A stretch of 43,075 bases of DNA, from the NCBI GenBank assembly GCA_012270865.1, contig JAAXHL010000025.1:1-43075 (forward strand). The letters run 5' to 3'. A program made the translations under genes and the position numbers. The DNA comes from Candidatus Poribacteria bacterium. Lineage in GTDB: Bacteria > Poribacteria > WGA-4E > WGA-3G. Below, one piece after another: positions 15,899 to 25,445 of the stretch. A model generated the notes under the pieces. The model made no database searches and had not been told where the DNA came from. It saw nothing but the letters and a program-made list of their open reading frames with translations. Numbering within the stretch: position 1 is the stretch's first letter; every line of letters begins with the position of its first letter.

Positions 15899-18835
15899 TT
15901 AAACTGTGATTATGCTTTCGCGTAGCACTTCAATCGGATGTCTCGCCTGTACGCCTGTCCCGTGTTCGAGTTGGTGTCTACAAGAAAACCCAGCAGCACT
16001 GAGCGTGAAACTATCTGCCGGTTTTTCACGGACTGCCTCAAAAAGCCGTAACTCGCCAATCTTCATAGAGAGATCGTAATGTGCCTTTTCATATCCGAAC
16101 GCACCAGCCATACCGCAACAACTCGAATCAATCACTGAGACGTTGTGTTCTGCCGGTAGACCTAACATCTTCACAGTCGGTTCGATACCGACGAGCGCAC
16201 GCTGGTGGCAATGACCGTGGAGTAATATGTCCTGTGGTTCCGTTGAGAATTCTACCCCTAATGCATCCTGTTCTATCAGTTTCACAAAGAACTCTTCAAA
16301 TGAACAAGTTGCCTCAGCGACACGTTTCGCTTCAACCGTCCCGATCAACTCAACGTAATCGTCCGTGATAGCAGACGTACAACTCGGTTCACATCCGATA
16401 ATTGGGATGCCAGCATCCGCATAACCGTGAAGCACGTCAATGTTATAGCGCGCATTCTCAATTGCTCGGTCAAGCATCCCTTCCGAGATGAGCGGACGAC
16501 CGCAGCACCGTTTCTCAGGGAACAGCACCTCAAAACCGCAGGCTTCCAATGCTTCTACTGCAGCTTTGCCGATAGCAGGTTCACTGTAATTCATAAAGGT
16601 ATCAGGAAACAGCACAACCTTTTTGTCCGACGTAACGCGGGAACGACGCTTTCGGAACCACTGTTCATAAGTAGGACGCACGAAAGTCGGCATATCGCGC
16701 CGCCGGTCAACACCGATCAGCTTTTCAGCGATCCATTTCGACAACCCGTTATTGACTGCCCAGTTAGAAAAAGGAGCAAACATTGAACCCAGCGGCGCAA
16801 AAGCACCAATTTCACCGAACATCCGCCGATGCAACGGCAAACCGTTTGCCTTATGGTAATGCGCAAGCACCTCATACTTAATCTTTGCCATGTCTACATT
16901 CGACGGACACTCTGCTTTGCACGCTTTGCAGCCGAGACACAAATCTAAAACCTCTTGGAGGCGTTCACTCGTGAAATCCGTGTGCGGCAACGCACCCGAA
17001 ATAATAGAACGGAGCGCATTCGCACGTCCACGCGTCGAATGCTCCTCTTCACGGGTACCGATAAAGGAAGGACACATCGTACCCGTCAACGTTTTTCTAC
17101 ACGCACCGACACCGTTACACATCTCAATAGCTCTACCGAATCCATCTTGGCTCGAAAAATCGAAGTAAGTATCGATTTTAATGGTATTGTAGTCGGCACC
17201 GAAACGGAGGTTTTCTGTCATCGGGGGCGCATTGATAATTTTACCCGGATTCATGGTATTATTCGGATCAAACGCCTGCTTTACCTCAGTGAGTGCCTGA
17301 TATATCTGCGGACCGAACATGCTCTCTATCCACTCACTTCGGACAAGCCCATCACCGTGTTCGCCACTCATCGCACCGTCCAACTCCATGAGTAGATCCC
17401 GCACATCGCGAGCAATATCATGCATCTTCTCAATATCGGTCTCGGATTTCAGATTGATAATAGGACGATTGTGCAGGAGTCCAACACTCGCATGCGCATA
17501 GTAAGAAGCAGTCGTATCGTGGGCAGTAACAATTTCATCGAACCGACGAACATATTCTGGTAGGTGTTCTATCGGCACCGCTGCATCTTCGACGAAACCC
17601 ACAGGTTTGGCATCGCCTTTCATACCCATCAGCAGACCGAGACCAGCTTTCCGAGTCTCCCAAACACGCGATTTCTCTTCGGCAGTAAAACACCGAACAA
17701 ACGCATAACCGAAACCTTCACCTTTCAACGTCTTTTCGAGTTTCTCCAACTGCAATACCAGTTCTTCTTCCGTCTCGCCGTAGAATTCGACAGCAAGAAG
17801 CGCAGCAGGTTCGCCTTCTATGAAAGTCGTCAACCGTGAAAACTCCAGTGAACCTCGCGCCATATCCAAGATCGTTTTGTCTATCAGCTCCACAGCCGTC
17901 GGATTGCAGGCAAGGATAGGCTGCATCGCTTCCATAGACGCAATAAGCGAATCAAAGTGGACAACACACAACGCCGTTAAATCCGGAACCGGAACCAGAT
18001 TAATGGTCGCTTCGACGGTCGTCGCAAGTGTACCTTCAGAGCCAACGAGGATTTTCGACAGACTAAACGGATGATCTGCATCGCAGCCGTCACGACGATA
18101 CGGTGTGACCTCTTTTGAACCTGCACCTTTAACATATTCATCCAAGTTATAGCCCGCAACGCGACGGAGAATACGTGGGTAACGTCTACGAATCTCGGCT
18201 TCGTTGTCGGCACAGATACGGCAAAGTTCACGATAGATATGTGCCTCTAAAGTGCTACCACGTTTCTTGGTTTCTAATTCTTCAAGTGATAAGGGAAGAG
18301 CAGTAATTTCGTCGGTGTTGGAGAGCACCAAGTCAAGAGACATGACGTGATCAATGGTTTTACCGTAAATGAGGGAATGTGAACCTGCAGAATTGTTTCC
18401 GATAGTACCGCCGACGTTCGCACGGCTACTCGTGGCAACATCCGGAGCGTACATCAGACCGTGTGGTTTCAGTTGATGGTTCAACTCATCTAAAACGATA
18501 CCCGGTTCCACTCGCGCCCAACGTTCCGCAACGTTTACCTCAAGCAATCGGTTCATATATTTCGACATGTCCAATACGATGGCTTGACCAACGCTCTGTC
18601 CAGCAAGACTCGTACCACCCCCGCGCGGCAAAATCGGAACGTTGGATGCCAAGGCAATTTCCACTGTCTTGATCACATCGCGCCGGTCCTTCGGGATAAC
18701 AACACCTATCGGTTGTATCTCATAGAGACTCGCGTCGGTGCTGTAGAGCGCCTTGGAGTAGAGATCAAAACGCACCTCACCAGCAAGGGTTTCCGATAAC
18801 TGTTGTTCGAGATTTTCCGACGTAGAGGTGTTCAT
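15899..18835 (-). CDS. FAD-binding oxidase fused to Fe-S/CCG domains (D-lactate / D-2-hydroxyacid dehydrogenase type)
   Basis: The protein has about 978 residues. The N-terminal FAD_binding_4 domain has PRGGGTSLAGQ and GGTIGNNSAGSHS, followed by an FAD oxidase C domain containing SGEHGDGLVRSEW. A 4Fe-4S region comes next (CLGCKACKAECP, and an upstream cysteine pair in VGACRK/GTMCPS). Two cysteine-rich CCG motifs follow (EKRCCGRP and DSSCCGMAG, with HGHCHQ between). This is the GlcD-GlpC fusion layout of membrane-associated D-lactate or D-2-hydroxyglutarate dehydrogenases, which pass electrons to the quinone pool. ATG 18835 is chosen; an in-frame TTG at 18847 is the alternative. It is first in the operon with the Nramp-like transporter and PhyH. 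Confidence 0.88.
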   Translation of the reverse strand: MNTSTSENLEQQLSETLAGEVRFDLYSKALYSTDASLYEIQPIGVVIPKDRRDVIKTVEIALASNVPILPRGGGTSLAGQSVGQAIVLDMSKYMNRLLEVNVAERWARVEPGIVLDELNHQLKPHGLMYAPDVATSSRANVGGTIGNNSAGSHSLIYGKTIDHVMSLDLVLSNTDEITALPLSLEELETKKRGSTLEAHIYRELCRICADNEAEIRRRYPRILRRVAGYNLDEYVKGAGSKEVTPYRRDGCDADHPFSLSKILVGSEGTLATTVEATINLVPVPDLTALCVVHFDSLIASMEAMQPILACNPTAVELIDKTILDMARGSLEFSRLTTFIEGEPAALLAVEFYGETEEELVLQLEKLEKTLKGEGFGYAFVRCFTAEEKSRVWETRKAGLGLLMGMKGDAKPVGFVEDAAVPIEHLPEYVRRFDEIVTAHDTTASYYAHASVGLLHNRPIINLKSETDIEKMHDIARDVRDLLMELDGAMSGEHGDGLVRSEWIESMFGPQIYQALTEVKQAFDPNNTMNPGKIINAPPMTENLRFGADYNTIKIDTYFDFSSQDGFGRAIEMCNGVGACRKTLTGTMCPSFIGTREEEHSTRGRANALRSIISGALPHTDFTSERLQEVLDLCLGCKACKAECPSNVDMAKIKYEVLAHYHKANGLPLHRRMFGEIGAFAPLGSMFAPFSNWAVNNGLSKWIAEKLIGVDRRRDMPTFVRPTYEQWFRKRRSRVTSDKKVVLFPDTFMNYSEPAIGKAAVEALEACGFEVLFPEKRCCGRPLISEGMLDRAIENARYNIDVLHGYADAGIPIIGCEPSCTSAITDDYVELIGTVEAKRVAEATCSFEEFFVKLIEQDALGVEFSTEPQDILLHGHCHQRALVGIEPTVKMLGLPAEHNVSVIDSSCCGMAGAFGYEKAHYDLSMKIGELRLFEAVREKPADSFTLSAAGFSCRHQLEHGTGVQARHPIEVLRESIITV

Positions 18836-18897
18836 ATTGCCGTCCAAAAGGGTCGTGTATATCGTATCCAGGAATTTCTAAAAAAAATCTAAAAAAT

Positions 18898-18926
18898 TTG
18901 ACATCGCTATACAAATAAAGTATAAT
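18898..18926 (+). promoter_or_regulatory. Perfect-consensus promoter of tRNA-Leu
   Basis: TTGACA (18898-18903), 17 bases, TATAAT (18921-18926). The tRNA begins 13 bases after the -10 box, leaving a 5' leader of only a few bases. Confidence 0.88.
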
Positions 18927-18938
18927 TAATCACACGAT

Positions 18939-19022
18939 GCCCCTGTGATGGAATTTGGTATACATAGCAGGTTGAGGGCCTGTGCCTTAATTGGCATGCT
19001 GGTTCGAGTCCAGTCGGGGGCA
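18939..19022 (+). tRNA. tRNA-Leu (anticodon GAG)
   Basis: A full cloverleaf is visible: acceptor GCCCCTG (18939-18945) with CGGGGGC (19015-19021), discriminator A, and anticodon stem GCAGG/CCTGT around loop TTGAGGG. A long class II variable arm and the GGTTCGAGTCC T-arm follow. The anticodon reads CUC/CUU codons. CCA is not encoded. Confidence 0.93.
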
Positions 19023-19031
19023 TCTTTCTTG

Positions 19032-20183
19032 TTACCGAACCCCCGCAAGCAATTCCTGATACACTTGATACGTCCGTTCCGCGATTGTTTCCCACGTAAA
19101 ATTGTGAATCCGTTTAAGCCCGCGTGCCACCAATTCACTTTTCAGACACTCATCCTCCGCAATTTGGTGTATCTGTTCCGCTAAAGCATCCGAATCCGAT
19201 TCAGGAAAGACAAGACCCGCATCGTTAATAACGTTCGGAATTTCGCCAGAATCCGAACCGATCACCGGCACTTCACACGCCATCCCTTCTATAAGGACAC
19301 GCCCAAAAAATTCGACCCATCCCGGTGTCGTCCGAGAAGGTAGAACGAGCGTATCCATACAATTAATATAGGCAGCCACATCTTCAGGTGGTACCGCATC
19401 TATCCATACAATCTGTTCAGAAACGCCAAGGCTTTCGGCTTGCTTTTGGAAAGTCGGTTTGTCTTCACCTTGTCCGACGATTAAGAGTTTATAGGTATCC
19501 GTCGTCGCACGGTTTACAAGTTGTGCTAACGCTTCAAGAAGCGTCCCGACCCCCTTCATCTGCAGCAGCCTGCCCACGTAACCGATCACGAAACAGTTAC
19601 GGAGCCTGAGTGAATCCCGCAGCTGACCAACATCCATTTTGTAGAAGTGACGGACATCAATACCGTTCGGAAACGCAATCTGTTTGCCACTATAACCGCG
19701 GGCAGCTAAAATGCTACCAGCATTCGCACTCAGCGGAAACGCTATATCTGTCTCTCGAAAAACGGTGCGTTCAATCCAAACCGGTAGGACACCGAACCGC
19801 TGCTTTGTCGGTATACTCAGCGATGTCCGAAAAATAAACCGACTGTTTCGGCAATACTTTCGTTTCAAACGGATTGTCTGTAACGCATTCAGACTCCAGG
19901 CCTCTTCTTCTAAGTGAATAATATCCGGTTGGAAATCCCTAAAGTGCGGTTTCACACCGCTACGATAATAAAAACGACTCCCGTAACCCGAGAAGCGGAT
20001 CGGACACGGAAACTCTTCACAAGTCGTGTCCGGCTCTGACTGAAAAACAATCTCTTGGAAACTTTCATACCAACGTGTCGGTGTGATGACACGAACCGTG
20101 ACATCCGGACGTTCCGCGATAAGCGTAAACTTGCGCCGGTACGGTTTCATAATATAAGAGTGAGAAAGAACTAACACACGCAC
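19032..20183 (-). CDS. Glycosyltransferase family 4 (GT-B fold)
   Basis: The 383-residue protein has the GT4 layout: N-terminal MRVLVLSHSYI, a linker, then VIGYVGRLLQMKG and the C-terminal EX7E region (EGMACEVPVIGSDSGE, both Glu present). Such enzymes move a nucleotide-sugar-derived residue to a lipid, sugar or surface polymer in the cytoplasm. Donor and acceptor cannot be told. Start: GTG at 20183 gives the family-typical beginning; ATG further in would remove the first strand. It follows the coiled-coil gene by 14 bases and converges on the tRNA-Leu gene. Confidence 0.88.
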   Translation of the reverse strand: MRVLVLSHSYIMKPYRRKFTLIAERPDVTVRVITPTRWYESFQEIVFQSEPDTTCEEFPCPIRFSGYGSRFYYRSGVKPHFRDFQPDIIHLEEEAWSLNALQTIRLKRKYCRNSRFIFRTSLSIPTKQRFGVLPVWIERTVFRETDIAFPLSANAGSILAARGYSGKQIAFPNGIDVRHFYKMDVGQLRDSLRLRNCFVIGYVGRLLQMKGVGTLLEALAQLVNRATTDTYKLLIVGQGEDKPTFQKQAESLGVSEQIVWIDAVPPEDVAAYINCMDTLVLPSRTTPGWVEFFGRVLIEGMACEVPVIGSDSGEIPNVINDAGLVFPESDSDALAEQIHQIAEDECLKSELVARGLKRIHNFTWETIAERTYQVYQELLAGVR

Positions 20184-20197
20184 GAGAACTAATTATC

Positions 20198-20593
20198 TCA
20201 ATTTTCTTCAGAGTCTTCCGAATCTGATGCCGGCAACGATGTATCGGTATCCTCTTCAGTGCTCTGCGATGTGAAGTCAATCTCGTCACCCGTATCTGCT
20301 GCTATTTCACCCGATGCTGAAAGAACAGCCATCAAGCCTTCAAGGCGTTCGCGGATTTCGGAACGCTCTTGCGTAGTCGCTAACTTTTCGAGGTTAAGCT
20401 CCTCATCAAGTTCACTATTACGGGTCTCGAGCTCTTGAATCTTGGCATCGCGTTGGAGAACATCGTTACTAAGACGCGCAATTTCAGCCTCAAGCTCAAG
20501 CTTCTCTGCTCTCAACTTCTGAACAGTCGAAATCGCAAGCTCAACATGATCTTCCAAAAGCGATACAATACTCTGTTCAAATGATTCAGACAT
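20198..20593 (-). CDS. Small coiled-coil protein of unknown function
   Basis: The 131-residue protein is nearly all heptad-rich coiled coil from about 10 to 90 (LEAEIARLSNDV, IQELETRNSELDEEL). A short acidic Ser/Thr/Asp/Glu-rich tail follows (about 100-131). AGAGGAG lies upstream of the ATG. I do not recognise a family; size and composition recall ZapB-like division proteins or adaptor coiled coils, but this is weak. It sits upstream of the glycosyltransferase, probably in one transcript. Confidence 0.75.
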   Translation of the reverse strand: MSESFEQSIVSLLEDHVELAISTVQKLRAEKLELEAEIARLSNDVLQRDAKIQELETRNSELDEELNLEKLATTQERSEIRERLEGLMAVLSASGEIAADTGDEIDFTSQSTEEDTDTSLPASDSEDSEEN

Positions 20594-20662
20594 ATTGTGG
20601 TCTCCTCTAAAATCGTTTTTTGCATAGATTAAATCAATGCATTACAGGGTCACAAGCCACCA

Positions 20663-21556
20663 CTACGGTAGAGATTTCATTTCAATAAGTGATAAGTGTT
20701 CGGCATCTGCCCAATTAGGACATTCATGCACGTAATGGAAAAGGTACTGCTGGGCGTAGCCGACGCTGTCCCCAAAATAGTCATGAGCGAACTCACGTAT
20801 CTCACGATGCGTCGCGCGTCGGCGAAGATAAAGGGTCTCAAAGATCCGTTTTATCCAGACATCGATCGGCAATGCCGCAAGGTGTTCAAGTGAGAATAGA
20901 CAGATACAGTCGGCAACCTTTTCGCCGATACCGTTTCGCCGCATTAATTCCTGTTTCGCCTCAGTGTACGACATCTGCTGCAATGAGGTCAGTGAAAGTT
21001 CACCGCTAACAACTGCTTGCGCCGTATCCCGAAGATAATTCGCTCGGTAACCCGTCCCACAAGCAAGTAGGTCATCCTCCGTCGCTGTCGCAAGAGCATC
21101 AGGACTCGGAAAACTGTAGTTTACGTACTCGGCAAGCGTCAAACGTTCACCGAAACGTTCAGACAACCGACGAATAATTCCACGAATACGTGGGACATTG
21201 TTATTCTGTGACAATATAAACGATGCTATTATTTCCCAAAGGTCTTGGTTCAAAATGCGCATGCCCCAAAGTTTCTCAACCGCACGATCCATATACGCAT
21301 CGTTGTTCACGCCAGCAAGGAGTTTGGGAACATCGCGCGCAATGTCAAGATAGTGACGGAGGAGTGGAACGAAATTGGCTTCATCTTCCTCAGTGGAGCT
21401 CTCAACATGCAGGGTCGTCCCTTCTTGCGATATTTTCAGAATCCGTCCCTCTATAACACCGTAGTAGGCGTTATCTATCCGGTCCCATCGAAATGACTGT
21501 CCCGATTCTAAGGTATACTTTAAACTAAAATTTGTTACATCCCGTATCTGAGTCAT
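20663..21556 (-). CDS. ogg: 8-oxoguanine DNA glycosylase/AP lyase (OGG1 type)
   Basis: The 297-residue protein matches the OGG1 family throughout. QSFRW is in the N-terminal domain, and LSQNNNVPRIRGIIRRL precedes the helix-hairpin-helix. Then comes NGIGEKVADCICLF with catalytic Lys213, and the conserved Asp232 in LPIDVW. It removes 8-oxoguanine from DNA and nicks the abasic site. Length fits the eukaryote/bacterial OGG1 type rather than the short archaeal Ogg2. ATG 21556 is taken as the start; the ribosome-binding site is weak. Confidence 0.92.
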   Translation of the reverse strand: MTQIRDVTNFSLKYTLESGQSFRWDRIDNAYYGVIEGRILKISQEGTTLHVESSTEEDEANFVPLLRHYLDIARDVPKLLAGVNNDAYMDRAVEKLWGMRILNQDLWEIIASFILSQNNNVPRIRGIIRRLSERFGERLTLAEYVNYSFPSPDALATATEDDLLACGTGYRANYLRDTAQAVVSGELSLTSLQQMSYTEAKQELMRRNGIGEKVADCICLFSLEHLAALPIDVWIKRIFETLYLRRRATHREIREFAHDYFGDSVGYAQQYLFHYVHECPNWADAEHLSLIEMKSLP

Positions 21557-21709
21557 GCGCGTTACTCAGTTCCGATAAAAATCTTTGAAACAATACGCTT
21601 GTTATATCTTGTTATATCTCGTTATATTTAAGTATATAGCAAATTCTAAAAATTAGCAAATTTTTCTTATATTATGTAGGTTCTACTGCTAAAATACGGC
21701 ACCTGTAAT

Positions 21710-21738
21710 TTGACATTTACCCTATTAATGCGTATAAT
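21710..21738 (+). promoter_or_regulatory. Perfect-consensus promoter of the PpiD-like gene
   Basis: TTGACA (21710-21715), 17-base spacer, TATAAT (21733-21738). It stands 46 bases before the ATG at 21784 in an AT-rich divergent gap (21557-21783) that shows no other feature except a short run of GTTATATC(T/C) near-repeats at 21600-21628. Confidence 0.88.
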
Positions 21739-21783
21739 ATTTAGTATCTGTAACCAGAAACCAGACAGGAGAAACTTTTAAAT

Positions 21784-23763
21784 ATGATTATCTTTCTACG
21801 CGAGAAGTTTATTGCGCAACTCTTTATGTGGGTAATCGCCATCGTATTCTTGGTAGGGACAGTGTTCCTCTACACAAACACACGCGGCGGGGGCGGCGAT
21901 TCTGAGGGTGAAGTCGTTCTCAGGGTCAATAATGCAGAAGTCAAGCGTGGAACCTTTGAAAGTGCTGTCGCTGATGCTATGGAATCTCAAAGGCAGAACC
22001 AGAGGTTTGGCGCAGAACCCGATAAAGAGCGTATCCAAAAACAGATCATTGATGGATGGATTCAGCGAACCATTCTTGGAAGTGCCAGTATCGGTGAATC
22101 GGAGGTAACAAAATACATCCGAAGTGATGCCAGTCGAGTCGATCAGTACAATCTTTACCAACAGTGGGGCGCAGCCGACATCTATGCCGACAATATCCGC
22201 TATCAACTCAGTTCTAATGCCATACAAAATAGTGTCCGAGCATTGGAATTGGTAACCGACACCGAAGCAGAACGCGCATATCAACTTGAGGCGAATAAAG
22301 CGAAAATTAAGTTTATTGAATTCAAATACAACGACTATACATCAATCGCCGAAGTTGATGAAGCAGAAGCAGAGACCCATTTTCAGGAAAATCGAGAGGA
22401 CTACAAAGTCGAAGAACAGATAAATGTCAAATTTATCAGGGTGAACCCTGCAAGTCTGGTTACGTTTGAGGAAATAGAGACATATTATAAACAGAATCAG
22501 CAGGAATTTATGACACCCGAAGCGGTCAAAGCACGCCATATATTGAAAGTGTTCCCCGACAACGCGACGGATGAACAGAAAGCGGAGACCAAAACCGCGG
22601 CGGAAGAATTACTCAAGACCGTCAACGCCGAACTCGCTGCCGGCGCCGATTTCGCTGAACTTGCGACCAAACATTCCGAGGGGCCATCCGCTGCACAAGG
22701 CGGTGCTTTGCGAGGCAGAAATCCGAAACTTCCACCCGGCGACTATTTCGCACGCGGCGATATGGTGAAACCTTTTGAAGAAGCCGCTTTCGATACACTC
22801 AGTCCAGGAGAAGTCAGCGGTTTAGTCGAAACCAGCTACGGGTACCATATCATCAAATTAGAAGAGAAAAAGGCACCCGAAACCCTACCTTTTGAGCAAG
22901 CCAGATTCGAGATTGAGCCAAAACTTGTACAAGCAATCGGGGTCGATAAAGCCAAAGAGGTCGCATCCGACCTCCTTTACGAAGTCGAAATCAAGGATTA
23001 CGACGCTGCACTTAAACTCGAAAAATATGAGCACCTATCCCTTACCGCAATGGAGACAGGGTTTTTTAACCGAGATACAGCGAATATACCGAAAATTGGG
23101 TCAACATGGAGTTATCGAGGTCTAATCGATGAACTTTTTGATATGGAAGTTAATATAAGGAAGGTGATTGAGGTAAAAAAACCACGACAGCAAGACGTCG
23201 AAGCCTATCTTATCGCAACTGTTCTCGAAAAGAAACCCGCAGCGATCCCCCCATTTGAGGAGATAAAGGCAGAAGTAATTGAAGGAACAGGTCAGGTCGC
23301 CGGGCTACGAAAAGAAAAGGCGAAATCGCTCGCTTTCGCGGAAGCACAAAACCTTTTCAATCAACGGGCAGATACAACATCTCTCGACGACTTGCTGAAA
23401 AAGTATGAGGTTCCCGAAGGCTTAACCGCTGACAAATTCTCCGTTCAAGAGAGCAATCTGTTCTCGCGGAGTCCAACCAGTAACTACGTCGCTGGCATGG
23501 GAAATTCGGCAGAAGTTATGTTTGCAGTATTTCAAATGAAACTGAGTGACATCGCCGGCCCCTTCAAAGGCGACAACGGCGTGTATATTGTTCAACTTGT
23601 TGAACGCGAAGAAGCCGATATTGAAGCTTTCAAAGTGGACCCCGCTGAAAAAGCGCGACACCGTCAAGCACTCATACAAACCAAGAAGCGTGAAACATTC
23701 GCGAACTGGTTCGCTGCACGCAAAGAAGCAAGTAAACTCTGGGTCCATCAAGATTATCGTTAA
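21784..23763 (+). CDS. PpiD/SurA-like membrane-anchored peptidyl-prolyl isomerase
   Basis: The 659-residue protein has an N-terminal transmembrane segment (about 12-30) and a SurA_N-like chaperone domain. A parvulin (PPIC) domain lies at about 244-361 (AVKARHILKVF, then FAELATKHSEGPSAAQGG, and GLVETSYGYHIIKL). A long C-terminal chaperone-like part follows. This is the PpiD arrangement: an inner-membrane, periplasm-facing foldase for outer-membrane and secreted proteins. AGGAG precedes the ATG by about twelve bases. It has its own strong promoter and appears monocistronic. Confidence 0.9.
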   Translation: MIIFLREKFIAQLFMWVIAIVFLVGTVFLYTNTRGGGGDSEGEVVLRVNNAEVKRGTFESAVADAMESQRQNQRFGAEPDKERIQKQIIDGWIQRTILGSASIGESEVTKYIRSDASRVDQYNLYQQWGAADIYADNIRYQLSSNAIQNSVRALELVTDTEAERAYQLEANKAKIKFIEFKYNDYTSIAEVDEAEAETHFQENREDYKVEEQINVKFIRVNPASLVTFEEIETYYKQNQQEFMTPEAVKARHILKVFPDNATDEQKAETKTAAEELLKTVNAELAAGADFAELATKHSEGPSAAQGGALRGRNPKLPPGDYFARGDMVKPFEEAAFDTLSPGEVSGLVETSYGYHIIKLEEKKAPETLPFEQARFEIEPKLVQAIGVDKAKEVASDLLYEVEIKDYDAALKLEKYEHLSLTAMETGFFNRDTANIPKIGSTWSYRGLIDELFDMEVNIRKVIEVKKPRQQDVEAYLIATVLEKKPAAIPPFEEIKAEVIEGTGQVAGLRKEKAKSLAFAEAQNLFNQRADTTSLDDLLKKYEVPEGLTADKFSVQESNLFSRSPTSNYVAGMGNSAEVMFAVFQMKLSDIAGPFKGDNGVYIVQLVEREEADIEAFKVDPAEKARHRQALIQTKKRETFANWFAARKEASKLWVHQDYR

Positions 23764-23810
23764 ATCTCAAATCGACAACGCTCAGAACACATTCTCCATC
23801 TCTGTTCTTT

Positions 23811-23834
23811 GCAGGCGGGGTTTGTAACCCCGCC
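23811..23834. repeat. GCAGGCGGGGTT hairpin repeat, copy B
   Basis: GCAGGCGGGGTT (23811-23822), loop TGT, AACCCCGCC (23826-23834). It lies between the convergent PpiD-like and sulfatase genes and could terminate both. Confidence 0.75.
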
Positions 23835-23848
23835 ATTCCCACCAAACA

Positions 23849-25294
23849 TCACAAATACGGATACATAACATCCGGTTGATAGTCCGGAAGCAGCGCATCA
23901 TGCCGTTGTCCAGCTATAAGTTGCGTGCCATCCGTAAAACCTTCAGGACGATCGCGGAGAAAGCCAATTAAGCGATCCCGCCACGGCGTTAGGAGAGACT
24001 CCGCCTCGCTCGACCTTGCCAGATCGCGCGTTTCGTGCGGGTCCTCCCGAAGATTAAACAGGTGTTCCTGTCCAGTTTGTGAATACCAGATGTACTTATG
24101 ATCTCCATCCGTTAGATAGTGGTTCCCGTGTTTATATTCGTAGCACCCGGAATGTTCACCGTGTAGGCAGTCCCGTACACGTTCTGTCTCACCACGCATA
24201 ATAGGCAGCAGACTTTTGCCGGTACAAGTATCAGGAATCTCGATCCCAGCCGCATCCAGAATAGTCGGCATAATATCTTGTAGACCAACAGGACTTTGAC
24301 AGACAGTCTCTTTCGGGTATCCCCATCTCGCCGGTGCCTGCATCAGGAAAGGCACTCGCGCCGAGGCTTCGTAGGGCCAGGTCTTACGGTACAGATTGTG
24401 ATCACCTAACATCTCGCCGTGGTCAGAAGTAAAGATAACGAAGCAGTCTCTCACGCCACCAGCAGACTGAATCAAACGACCGATTTGATCGTCAATGAAA
24501 TTGATCATCCCATAATAAGCAGCACGGGCACATTGCATGTCGTAATCGTCAAGACAAATTTCCCAAGCGTTGGGATTCAACCCTTTCTGCACACCTTCAA
24601 ATTCCGGTGCCCAGTCGCCAACTATAGGCGGCGGCAGCTCCCGTTCGATGTAACGTTGATAATAATGAAGTGGCGGTGTCAACGGCGGATGCGGGTCTAT
24701 GAAAGAGATATTGAGAAAAAACGGCACCGTCGGATCACGTTTTCGCAGGAAATCCAGAGCCCGGTCGATACACCAGAAAGTGTGCATCTGCTCTTCAGGA
24801 AGATGATGCGGACGACCGACCCAACCGTTCGCAGAAACACCGTGCGCCATACCCGGATCGATGTCATTCCGACCGTGATACTGCTGCAACCACTCCACGT
24901 AATCGTTGTTGTTGCCACGAGTAGCATCAGCCAACTGTATATGATTGAAACCGTACCGCTTACGCATCGGATTCAGGTGGAGTTTACCAATCATTTCGGT
25001 CTGATAACCGGCTGTGGACAACTCACCTGCCAAGGTATGTGGCGGATCCCATTCTGCACCTCTATAACCGACAGCACCGTTAGCAGCAGGTGCCGTCCCT
25101 GTCATCAGCCCGCGTCTCGCAGGAATACAACTCGGACATTCAGCATACCCGCGGCGGAAATGTGTACCAGAGCGACCAATCCAGTCCAAGTTCGGCGTTT
25201 GTAAGCAGTCGGGACCATCAGGATCCAATCCCAGACAGTCACCACGTTGTTGATCGGTAGTGATTAAAAGAACGTTCGGAGGTGGATTAGCCAT
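23849..25294 (-). CDS. Type I sulfatase
   Basis: The 481-residue arylsulfatase-superfamily enzyme carries the formylglycine motif CxPxR (Cys56-Ile-Pro58-Ala-Arg60), preceded by the metal-binding Asp14 (TTDQQ). Further alkaline-phosphatase-superfamily ligands are in FTSDHGEMLGDH. Cys56 must be oxidised by a maturase (FGE or anSME) encoded elsewhere. No signal peptide is visible, so it is probably cytoplasmic. Members release sulfate from polysaccharides or small sulfate esters; a sulfated-glycan diet fits a marine or sponge habitat (inference). No other sulfatase or transporter gene is adjacent. Confidence 0.92.
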   Translation of the reverse strand: MANPPPNVLLITTDQQRGDCLGLDPDGPDCLQTPNLDWIGRSGTHFRRGYAECPSCIPARRGLMTGTAPAANGAVGYRGAEWDPPHTLAGELSTAGYQTEMIGKLHLNPMRKRYGFNHIQLADATRGNNNDYVEWLQQYHGRNDIDPGMAHGVSANGWVGRPHHLPEEQMHTFWCIDRALDFLRKRDPTVPFFLNISFIDPHPPLTPPLHYYQRYIERELPPPIVGDWAPEFEGVQKGLNPNAWEICLDDYDMQCARAAYYGMINFIDDQIGRLIQSAGGVRDCFVIFTSDHGEMLGDHNLYRKTWPYEASARVPFLMQAPARWGYPKETVCQSPVGLQDIMPTILDAAGIEIPDTCTGKSLLPIMRGETERVRDCLHGEHSGCYEYKHGNHYLTDGDHKYIWYSQTGQEHLFNLREDPHETRDLARSSEAESLLTPWRDRLIGFLRDRPEGFTDGTQLIAGQRHDALLPDYQPDVMYPYL

Positions 25295-25370
25295 TTTAAC
25301 ACTCCAGATAGGAAAACATTGAATTGCAAGACGGGATTTTTTGACGATAGGGACTGGCCGCTAATCTCTG

Positions 25371-25433
25371 TAGGAGCGAGTTTTGCTCGCGATCTTCCGC
25401 TTACCAGTAGGAGCGAGTTTTGCTCGCGATCTT
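25371..25433. repeat. GCGAG...CTCGC hairpin repeats, two tandem copies
   Basis: Two identical 26-base units (25371-25396 and 25408-25433), each with the hairpin GCGAG-TTTTG-CTCGC, are separated by 11 bases. A third copy is at 2463. They lie between the sulfatase start and the mqnC end, so a terminator role after mqnC is possible. Confidence 0.8.
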
Positions 25434-25445
25434 ACCTTATCGCAA

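Noticed and set aside
24419..25204. 261-codon frame antisense to the sulfatase
   Set aside because: It is a shadow of the sulfatase, whose active-site motif is intact on the other strand.
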